Shown here piece by piece: positions 1 to 5,694 of a DNA stretch of 16,408 nucleotides. The position numbers were made by a program, and so were the translations under genes. This stretch comes from DATKCN01 sp035513175. Its GTDB lineage: Bacteria; Chloroflexota; Chloroflexia; Thermomicrobiales; CFX8. Every line of letters starts with the position of its first letter. The first letter of the stretch is position 1. The DNA lies in the NCBI GenBank assembly GCA_035513175.1, contig DATKCN010000202.1, positions 1 through 16,408 of the forward strand, read 5' to 3'. The notes under the pieces were generated by a model. The model had not been told where the DNA came from, did no database searches, and saw only the letters and a program-made list of their open reading frames with translations.

Positions 1-600
1 CGGCGTCGTTTCCAGGCCCCACCCGATGCCGTCATCGATGGGCTTGGTCGAATGAGGCTCCGAAAACAGCTCGTGGAAGAAGAAGTCCAGCCAGTCCGGA
101 TAGTGCTCACTCCAGTAATGCGCGTTCCACTTTTCCCAGCCAACGTAGCTGTCGCGCCGCTCGTGAAACCGTGACGGCGGATACGGCCGGGGATCCTCCG
201 AGATGCCGCCGCCGATCATGATCAGCCGGCTGACCCGCTCGGGATAGCGGGCGGCGATGGTCATGCCGAGCCAACAGCCGCGTGAATAGCCGATCAGGCT
301 CGCGCTGGGCGCGCCGAGGTGGTCGAGCAGTTCAACTGCCTGCGCCGCCAGGCGGTCATACTCGACTGACGCGCGGTCGAGCGTTCGTTCTCCGCCACCT
401 GTTCCCGGCGCATCCCAGGCAATCACCCGGTGCGTGCGCGCGAGAAACGGAATCTGCATCTTCCAGATGCGGCTGTGGACGATCTGCCACGTTGGCAACA
501 GCAGCACTGGCGTCGCGTCCGGCGGACCAGACACCTCGTAAGCGATCTCGAAGCCTTGCAGGCGCAGGCGCCCGCTCTCGACTGGCTCGATGGCGCGCAT
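1..600 (-). CDS. Alpha/beta-hydrolase fold protein (3' end beyond window)
   Basis: The gene reads leftward from an ATG at 600 and stays open for 200 codons to the window edge, so its C-terminus, including the expected catalytic His, is not visible. AAGGGAG about 7 bases upstream supports this start. A strand-turn stretch around D63 (AWDAPGTGGGE, residues 61-71) corresponds to the usual oxyanion-side loop. The nucleophile elbow is GYSRG, with S106 as the likely nucleophile, followed by an Arg-rich helix (AARYPERV) typical of the fold. Residues about 145-200 resemble the cap and C-terminal part (FFHELFSEPHSTK..DDG..WGLET) that I recall from hydrolases near or fused to adenylate/guanylate cyclases. 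Substrate is unknown; an esterase or lactonase-like activity is the broad expectation. It is probably cytoplasmic, since no signal peptide is seen. Confidence 0.9.
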   Translation of the reverse strand, partial: MRAIEPVESGRLRLQGFEIAYEVSGPPDATPVLLLPTWQIVHSRIWKMQIPFLARTHRVIAWDAPGTGGGERTLDRASVEYDRLAAQAVELLDHLGAPSASLIGYSRGCWLGMTIAARYPERVSRLIMIGGGISEDPRPYPPSRFHERRDSYVGWEKWNAHYWSEHYPDWLDFFFHELFSEPHSTKPIDDGIGWGLETTP

Positions 601-629
601 CGCGCCGCTCCCTTCGCGTTTCGTGCCCG

Positions 630-805
630 CTACACGCGCGCGACCCCGGTGAGCAGACGCCGCTGCCGGAACAGGCGCGCATTCTCCTCGACGGCGCGCG
701 TGGCCTCCGCTTCCGTGATCTGATCCAGCGCGATGTCCGGGAGCGGGCCGTGCTCGCGGCTCAGCGTCGGTGAGGTGCTGGCGCACGAGTAACGTGCTTC
801 AACAC
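630..805 (-). pseudogene. Coding remnant or frameshifted small gene upstream of the hydrolase
   Basis: A minus-strand frame ending in TAG at 632-630 reads ...EHGPLPDIALDQITEAEATR and continues to RLLTGVARV. About 35 of its last 39 codons end in G or C, as in the real genes nearby, and the sequence looks like a helical protein C-terminus. This frame has no ATG, GTG or TTG start before it runs into the GH65 gene in another frame. A GTG at 805-803 in a neighbouring frame opens a 14-residue peptide (VLKHVTRAPAPHRR) that stops at 763-761. Joining the two with one frameshift near 765-775 would give a protein of roughly 58 residues. It ends 29 bases before the hydrolase ATG, so it could once have been cotranscribed with it. 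The family is not recognised. A programmed frameshift, a sequencing error or a decayed gene are all possible. Confidence 0.35.
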
Positions 806-822
806 AGGACCGGCGCCGGCCT

Positions 823-3216
823 TCAGGAGTGCAGGCGCGCCGCGATGCCGGAGTCGGCGTCGTCGGCCCCCACTCCGAGCCGGCCCGGCTCGCGGCCGGC
901 CGGCGGCGCGACCGGCGGCGGCGCCAGGAGCGCCGGGAGCGCCAGCGTCAGCGGCTCCGCCATCGACAGCGTGATCGCCTCGCCGTGGTGCAGCACGTCG
1001 AGCGGCTCGCCGCTCAACAGCTCATAGCGGGCCTGCTCGGGGTCGACTGTCACGCGCAGACCCCGGCCCCGATACATCATCGTGAACGACAGCCGCGTGA
1101 GCGCCTCCGGCAGGCGGGGCGCGAAGCTGAGCAGCTCGCCGTAGTCGCGCATGCCGCCGAAGCCAGCCACCGCGACCAGCAACGTGCCCGCCAGCGAGGC
1201 CAGGTGCAGCCCATCGGCAGTGTTGCCCGCCAGATCGTGCAGATCGATGAGGGCTGTCTCCCGAAAGTAGGCGTAGGCTAGATCGAGATGCCCGACCTCG
1301 GCCGCGACAATCGCCTGCGTGCAGGCCGACAGCGTCGAGTCGCGCACGGTGATGGCCTCGTAGTAATTGAAGGCCCGCAGCTTCTGCTCCGCGTCGAAAT
1401 GGTCCCCGCACAGAAACAGGGCCAGCACGAGGTCGGCCTGCTTGCTGACCTGGCTCGAATACAGCGTGTAATATGGATAGTGTAGCAACAGCGGGTAATC
1501 GTCGGGACTCGTCGCCTCGAAGTCCCAGCGCCGGTAGCGGGTGAAGCCCTCCGACTGCGCGATCACGTTGAGCTCGTCATCGAACGGCACCCGCATCAAG
1601 CCCGCCGCCCTGCGCCAGGCGCTCACCTCGTGCTCGTCGACACCCAGCTCGAGCGCGCGCTCCGGATAGCGGTCCGCGACATCGGCGGCGCAGCGCAGAT
1701 TCCGGGCTGCCATCAGGTTGGTGAACACGTTGTTGTCGACCAGCGCGGTGTATTCATCCGGCCCGGTCACGCCGTCGATGCGGAAGAAGCCCTGCGTGTC
1801 ATGATGCCCGAGCGAGTGCCAGAGGCGGGCCGTTTCGACCAGCAGGTCGAAGCCCTGCCCCCGCTCGAACTCCCGGTCATCGGTCGCAGCGACGTACCTG
1901 CGCACCGCGTCGGCGATGTCCGCGTTGATGTGAAACGACGCCGTTCCGGCCGGCCAGTAGCCGGAGCACTCCTCGCCCCGGATGGTGCGCCACGGGAAGG
2001 CCGCGCCTTTGAGCCGCAATTCCGCGGCCCGCGCCCGCGCCAGATCGAGCGTTGAGTGTCGCCAGGCTAGCGCGTCACGCGCGGCGTTGGGGGCCGAGTA
2101 CGACAGCACCGGCAACGTGTACGTCTCGGTGTCCCAGAAGGTGTGCCCGTCGTAGCCACGGCCGGTCAGCCCTTTGGCCGGGATGGCGCGTCGCTCGGCC
2201 CGAGCGGCGGCCTGGATGACCTGAAAGGTCGCGAAGCGCACCGCCTGTTGCAACTCCGGATCGCCGTCCACCTCAACATTGGCCCGGGTCCAGATCTGGT
2301 TGAGGTGTGCCCGTTGCCCGGCCACCAGCCCGGACCAGCCGGTGAGCCGTGCCGCTGACAGCGCGGCGTCTACCTGATCGCGCAACGCGGGCGCGGAGCG
2401 TTCGCTCGACCAGCCGTAGCCGATCAGCTTGACGACCTTCAGCGCCTGTCCAACCGCCAGCTCCGTGCTGACGGTGAAGCGCGCCAGGTCCGGCTCGCAC
2501 TCTACGTCCAGGACCGTTCTCGCCGGCCCTTCGACAATGTGGTCGAAGCCCGCCGCCATCCGCAGCCCGCTGGCGCGCGTGTGATGTCCAAGCTCGGCTT
2601 CGTGATCGTGGCACATGTTGTATTCGCCGATCAACGGCGCTCGCAACGCGCCCGCCGCCCGGGGGTCGCCGCTCTTCTCCGGCAGCGGCTCGTTCGCGAC
2701 CAGCGTCGATTGCAGCACGATCCGCACCGGAGCGTTGACCGCTTCGACCTCGTAGCGGATGGCCGCTATCGCGCGCTGCTCGAACGACACCAGCCGGGTC
2801 GAGCGGATTTTGACCGCCTTGCCCGCCGGCGAGATCCACTCGACCTCGCGCCTGAGCACGCCATCCCGTAGATCGAGCGTGCGCATGTGCCGCGTCAGCG
2901 TCCCGTAGCGCACGTCGAACGGCTCATCATCGACCAGCAGCCGCAGCAGCTTGCCGTTGGTGACGTTGATGAGCGACTGCCCTTCCTGGGGATAGCCGTA
3001 GCCACTCTCGGCGTGTGGCAGCGGAACCGTCTCGAAGAATCCGTTGAGGTACGTGCCGGGCGTGTCATGCGGCTCGCCTTCATCGAGGTTGCCCCGCAGA
3101 CCGATGTGTCCGTTCGACAGGGCGAAGATCGATTCCGTCTGCCCCAGCAGGTCCAGCCGCAGCTCAGTCTCGGTCACGGCCCATGGATCGACAGCGAAGA
3201 CGCCCGGCTCGATCAT
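823..3216 (-). CDS. GH65 disaccharide phosphorylase (maltose/kojibiose/trehalose phosphorylase type)
   Basis: This 797-residue protein has the usual GH65 length and layout: an N-terminal beta-sandwich (about 1-270), a linker helix, the (alpha/alpha)6 catalytic barrel (about 320-690) and a small C-terminal beta domain. Recognisable motifs are the family N-terminus (SNGHIGLRGNLDEG, 34-47), the substrate loop GYDGHTFWDTE (354-364), GPDEY with E488 as the general acid, KQAD (592-595), a Ser/Thr-rich phosphate-loop candidate near 626-631, and NTADGLHLASLAG (665-677). Family enzymes cleave alpha-glucosyl disaccharides with phosphate, inverting to beta-glucose-1-phosphate, in the cytoplasm. Exact substrate cannot be read from sequence. 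GPDEY is followed by Thr where many characterised maltose or kojibiose enzymes have His, so this may be a less-studied clade. Its ATG overlaps the HAD stop (ATGA), with GGAGG just upstream, so the two are translationally coupled. Confidence 0.92.
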   Translation of the reverse strand: MIEPGVFAVDPWAVTETELRLDLLGQTESIFALSNGHIGLRGNLDEGEPHDTPGTYLNGFFETVPLPHAESGYGYPQEGQSLINVTNGKLLRLLVDDEPFDVRYGTLTRHMRTLDLRDGVLRREVEWISPAGKAVKIRSTRLVSFEQRAIAAIRYEVEAVNAPVRIVLQSTLVANEPLPEKSGDPRAAGALRAPLIGEYNMCHDHEAELGHHTRASGLRMAAGFDHIVEGPARTVLDVECEPDLARFTVSTELAVGQALKVVKLIGYGWSSERSAPALRDQVDAALSAARLTGWSGLVAGQRAHLNQIWTRANVEVDGDPELQQAVRFATFQVIQAAARAERRAIPAKGLTGRGYDGHTFWDTETYTLPVLSYSAPNAARDALAWRHSTLDLARARAAELRLKGAAFPWRTIRGEECSGYWPAGTASFHINADIADAVRRYVAATDDREFERGQGFDLLVETARLWHSLGHHDTQGFFRIDGVTGPDEYTALVDNNVFTNLMAARNLRCAADVADRYPERALELGVDEHEVSAWRRAAGLMRVPFDDELNVIAQSEGFTRYRRWDFEATSPDDYPLLLHYPYYTLYSSQVSKQADLVLALFLCGDHFDAEQKLRAFNYYEAITVRDSTLSACTQAIVAAEVGHLDLAYAYFRETALIDLHDLAGNTADGLHLASLAGTLLVAVAGFGGMRDYGELLSFAPRLPEALTRLSFTMMYRGRGLRVTVDPEQARYELLSGEPLDVLHHGEAITLSMAEPLTLALPALLAPPPVAPPAGREPGRLGVGADDADSGIAARLHS

Positions 3217-4013
3217 TGCTCCTCCAGCAGCTCAGCAAGGTCGCGAACGACGATGTCGGCGCCGTGGTTGAGCAACGCGTCAGCCTGCCCGGCGCGATCG
3301 ACGCCAACCACCCACCCGAAGGCGCCAGCCCGGCCCGCCGCGACACCGGCCACGGCGTCCTCGAACACGGCGCAATGGGCCGGCTCGGTCTCCAATGCGG
3401 CGGCGGCGGCCAGGTATGTGTCGGGCGCGGGCTTGCCGGGTAGTCCGGCCTCGCTGGCGACGACACCGTCGACGCGCGCCTCGAACAGATGCTCGATTCC
3501 GGCGGCGATCAGCACCCCCCGGCAGTTTCTGCTGGCCGAGACGACCGCCCGCCGCAGCCCGGCGTCGCGCGCCGCCTCAACGAACCGCACCGAGCTTTCA
3601 TAGACCTCGACCCCACGCCGCCGGATCAGATCGAGGACGAGATCGTTCTTGCGGGTCCCCAGACCATGGACGGTCTGCGCGGACGGTGGATCGCTGCTGA
3701 CGCCTTCCGGCAGGACGATCCCGCGCGACGTCAGAAACGCCCGCACGCCGTCCTGCCGCAGCTTGCCGTCGACGTGCTGGACGTAATCGGTCGCGATGTC
3801 GAACGGAACGAACGGCTCGCTCACCAGCGTCGACCGCTCCAGCAGGAACGCGTCGAACATCTCTTTCCAGGCCGCCGCGTGCACCTTCTCGGTCCTGGTC
3901 AGGACGCCATCCAGATCGAACAGGCAGGCGCTGATGCCGTCCGGCAAAACTGGAACGAGCCGGGCGCTGCTGGCTGTCACTGACGCATTCCACTTCCGAG
4001 CACCGCGGCCCAC
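3213..4013 (-). CDS. Beta-phosphoglucomutase-like HAD enzyme
   Basis: This is a HAD-superfamily protein with a C1-type cap. Motif I is FDLDGVLT, with nucleophile D33 and acid/base D35. The cap spans about 42-140, motif II is in VVSAS (S159 or S161), K194 lies in GKPAPD, and the metal-binding acids are E218 and D219 in FEDA. Beta-phosphoglucomutases convert beta-glucose-1-phosphate to glucose-6-phosphate, exactly the product of the GH65 enzyme that follows it by a 4-base overlap. The pair therefore forms a closed catabolic step in the cytoplasm. I recall the same order for Rv3400-Rv3401 of M. tuberculosis. The listed start is a GTG at 4013. A second in-frame GTG at 3980 (codon 12), preceded by GGAAG, would still keep the whole domain and is possible. 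A plain sugar phosphatase is the alternative function. Confidence 0.88.
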   Translation of the reverse strand: MGRGARKWNASVTASSARLVPVLPDGISACLFDLDGVLTRTEKVHAAAWKEMFDAFLLERSTLVSEPFVPFDIATDYVQHVDGKLRQDGVRAFLTSRGIVLPEGVSSDPPSAQTVHGLGTRKNDLVLDLIRRRGVEVYESSVRFVEAARDAGLRRAVVSASRNCRGVLIAAGIEHLFEARVDGVVASEAGLPGKPAPDTYLAAAAALETEPAHCAVFEDAVAGVAAGRAGAFGWVVGVDRAGQADALLNHGADIVVRDLAELLEEQ

Positions 4014-4044
4014 CTGCGCTTTCGAATAGCAACTCTGTCACTGG

Positions 4045-4053
4045 ATTCTAGCA
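4045..4053 (-). promoter_or_regulatory. Extended -10 promoter for the HAD-GH65 operon
   Basis: On the minus strand the sequence reads TGCTAGAAT, matching the extended -10 form TGnTAnAAT. Transcription would start near 4038, about 25 bases before the GTG of the HAD gene. There is no good -35 at 17 bases, as is common for extended -10 promoters. Evidence is sequence only. Confidence 0.4.
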
Positions 4054-4077
4054 GGGTCGGAGCGCCGGGCTTTTCGC

Positions 4078-4569
4078 TCAGTCGCCTGCCCTTGCCGCAC
4101 CGGCCTGCTGCTCCCTCACTCGCCGGGCGTGCGCGCGGGTGATGACCGTGCCGCGTGTCAGGAAGTCGCACGCCAGCTGCAGGTCAGCGTCGCTGTAATT
4201 CGCGATCATCGCGGCGGAGTCGGCAACCAGCCTGGCATACAGCTCGCTGATGCGCGCGCACGCCTCGGGGGTCATCTCGACTAGCACGCGGCGGCGGTCG
4301 GCTGTGTCGCGCACGCGGCGGGCAAAGGCGACGCGCTCCAGGCGGTCGAGCACGGTGGTCACCGCGCCGGTCGTCAGCCCACTCTCCTCCGCGAGCGGCC
4401 CGGCCGTCTGCGGGCCGCGCAGACCAAGGATCTGCAGGCAGCGGAAGTCGGTCCGGTTCACCCCCGGCAGGCCGTCCATCGCCTGGTTGAGGTAATCGCC
4501 CGCCTCGTGCAGCGTCCGGAGGGCGCCCTGCGCCTCGACGGCGCGTGCCTGCAATCTGTGCTTCGACAT
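4078..4569 (-). CDS. MarR-family transcriptional regulator
   Basis: The winged helix-turn-helix is clear from about residue 28 onward: NRTDFRCLQIL, then the LAEESGLTTGAVTTVLDRLE recognition region, then the wing VRDTADRRRVLVEMT, flanked by helices for dimerisation. Family members are dimeric cytoplasmic regulators, usually repressors relieved by small ligands. The ATG at 4569 gives 163 residues, the normal family size. Further upstream an ATG at 4626, with GGAG 3 bases before it, and a TTG at 4671 also keep the frame open, but they only add an Arg-rich non-domain stretch. The TTG also coincides with a TTGACA that looks like a -35. The gene is divergent from the winged-helix gene at 4790 and is followed downstream, on the same strand, by HAD-GH65, which it might control. 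Its ligand is unknown. Confidence 0.88.
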   Translation of the reverse strand: MSKHRLQARAVEAQGALRTLHEAGDYLNQAMDGLPGVNRTDFRCLQILGLRGPQTAGPLAEESGLTTGAVTTVLDRLERVAFARRVRDTADRRRVLVEMTPEACARISELYARLVADSAAMIANYSDADLQLACDFLTRGTVITRAHARRVREQQAGAARAGD

Positions 4570-4674
4570 TCTGATTACTCGATTCCGAAGATGTCTGCCC
4601 GCGCCTGACTCTATGTCACGACGCATGGGCTCCGCCAACGGTCGCGTCGTCAAAGGGTGCGCGGGTGTCAAACG

Positions 4675-4686
4675 TGACGCGTGTCA
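4675..4686. promoter_or_regulatory. Near-palindrome between divergent regulators (possible MarR site)
   Basis: TGACGCGTGTCA is a 12-base palindrome with one mismatched position pair. It lies about 105 bases upstream of the chosen MarR start, next to a TTGACA (minus strand, 4671-4666). It may be a regulator half-site or full site, but the match is short and could be chance. Confidence 0.2.
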
Positions 4687-4731
4687 TTCGACTACATGAC
4701 GCGGGGCCTGACGTACGACCCGCGTAAACGG

Positions 4732-4760
4732 TTGACGCATCCCGCTTTCACGTGTAAACT
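4732..4760 (+). promoter_or_regulatory. Sigma70-type promoter of the winged-helix gene
   Basis: TTGACG (4732-4737) and TAAACT (4755-4760) are separated by exactly 17 bases. Transcription would begin near 4767, giving a leader of about 23 bases before the ATG at 4790. This is the best housekeeping-type promoter I see in the window. Its -10 lies partly within the left arm of the inverted repeat 4748-4775. Confidence 0.65.
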
Positions 4761-4775
4761 ATTTCTTACACGTGA
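4748..4775. promoter_or_regulatory. Perfect inverted-repeat operator over the promoter
   Basis: The arms TCACGTGTAA (4748-4757) and TTACACGTGA (4766-4775) are exact reverse complements around an 8-base A/T-rich centre (ACTATTTC). Arm centres are 18 bases apart, which suits a dimeric winged-helix protein. The site overlaps the -10 element and the expected transcription start, so binding should block transcription. The simplest reading is autorepression by the winged-helix protein encoded immediately downstream. Confidence 0.65.
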
Positions 4776-4789
4776 TGGAGTGCGATGCG

Positions 4790-5110
4790 ATGCATGGATC
4801 GGAACTGACGGGAGACGAGCAGCTGCGCATGCTGGCGGCGCTGGCAAATCCACACCGCCTGCGCATCATCGCCGCGCTGGCGAAGGAGCGGAACTACGTC
4901 AGCCAGCTGGCGCGTGAGATTGGCATGAGCCGCCCGCTGCTGCACATGCACCTGCAACGGCTCGAAGCCGCCGGGCTGGTTATCGGCCACCTGGAACTGT
5001 CGCCCGATGGCAAGGCGATGAAGTATTTCGAGGTGGCCCCGTTCTCGTTGCAGCTGACCCCGGACGCCATCGCCGCGGCGGCGCGCACGTTGACGGATCG
5101 TGACGAATAG
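4790..5110 (+). CDS. Winged-helix (ArsR-like) transcriptional regulator
   Basis: This is a 106-residue protein with a single winged helix-turn-helix: ALANPHRLRIIAAL (helix 1-2), YVSQLAREIGMSRPLLHMHLQRLEAAGLV (helix-turn-helix, about 36-64), then a beta-wing with SPDGKAMKYFEV (71-82). No metal-binding Cys motif of the classic ArsR sensors is present, so metal sensing is not indicated. The start was set at the ATG at 4790 because GGAG at 4777-4780 sits 9 bases upstream. ATG 4775 and GTG 4772 fall inside the operator, next to the expected transcript start. The next gene begins 35 bases downstream, implying cotranscription. The protein probably represses its own promoter and perhaps the coiled-coil and MMPL genes downstream. 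Confidence 0.88.
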   Translation: MHGSELTGDEQLRMLAALANPHRLRIIAALAKERNYVSQLAREIGMSRPLLHMHLQRLEAAGLVIGHLELSPDGKAMKYFEVAPFSLQLTPDAIAAAARTLTDRDE

Positions 5111-5145
5111 ATGGCGCGTCAGGCATACGAAATGGAGGACGATCG

Positions 5146-5424
5146 ATGGGTGAAGTAGGTTGGGGCATCACGTTCCTGCTGGGCATGTCGGTCATCATCG
5201 CCAGCGTGCTTAACCTCATTCTGTGGCAGGTCATGATGACCAGACGCGTGACGGAGGAGGCCCGCATCAAGGCCGCGTCGGAGACCGCCTATCGGGACAT
5301 CGCCGAGCGGGCGACCGCGGCCCAGGAGACGACCGGCCAGCAGCTGAACGAGCTGCGCGCGCACATGGCGGACCTGCGCGCGCGGGTAGGTGACATAGAG
5401 CGGATGATGCGTGAAGTGGAGTGA
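5146..5424 (+). CDS. Small membrane protein with one TM helix and a coiled coil
   Basis: This 92-residue protein of no family I recognise has one hydrophobic segment (about residues 7-31, GITFLLGMSVIIASVLNLILW) followed by Arg residues. From about 33 to the end it is a long polar, Ala/Glu/Arg-rich helix with heptad-like spacing (QLNELRAHMADLRARVGDIERMMREV). The positive residues after the TM helix suggest a cytoplasmic coiled coil. GGAGG lies about 8 bases before the ATG. It follows the winged-helix gene by 35 bases and probably shares its operon. It could be an anchor or partner for the regulator or for the MMPL exporter encoded 270 bases downstream; that link is inferred only from position. 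Confidence 0.82.
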   Translation: MGEVGWGITFLLGMSVIIASVLNLILWQVMMTRRVTEEARIKAASETAYRDIAERATAAQETTGQQLNELRAHMADLRARVGDIERMMREVE

Positions 5425-5694
5425 CGCAGGCCGCGCCAGGCGTCTGGGGGTATGGCTATCCCCACCTGCAATCCGGCAGTCGCCCCCATTCCCTGCTGCG
5501 GCAGCGGCCCGTACGCTGTGGGAAATGCCAGGCTGGACGACCGCCGGGCACGCTACGGAGCAGGACCGGGCAGAGTCTTACACGACTCTCTTGATTATCG
5601 AAACTCTTGATGCATACCCGATGCAGCCCGACGCGACGGGGCGTCGGAATGCCGCTCAATCAGGTGAGCGCAACAGCGACAGAAAGGGAAGCTC
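5425..5694. other. Leader region of the MMPL gene
   Basis: These 270 bases hold no convincing gene. Besides the stem-loop at 5445-5464 there is a second small hairpin, AGAGTC-TTACAC-GACTCT (5572-5589), and a locally A/T-richer stretch from about 5578 to 5618, where a promoter for the MMPL gene would be expected; no clean -35/-10 pair is visible. The 8-mer CTTACACG at 5577-5584 equals the inner edge and arm of the operator at 4765-4772. Confidence 0.4.
5445..5464. terminator. Stem-loop after the coiled-coil gene
   Basis: An 8-bp stem (one G-U pair) closes a TGGC tetraloop, starting 20 bases after the stop at 5424. No T-run follows, so intrinsic termination is uncertain; it may instead protect the 3' end or attenuate readthrough into the MMPL gene. 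Confidence 0.35.

Noticed and set aside
282..773. 163-residue plus-strand ORF over the hydrolase start
   Set aside because: It is low-complexity and Arg/Ala/Ser-rich, antisense to the alpha/beta hydrolase whose minus frame has a clear fold signature.
4570..4671. TTG start for the MarR gene at 4671
   Set aside because: The TTG is part of a TTGACA that looks like a -35, and the added residues are Arg-rich and outside the domain.
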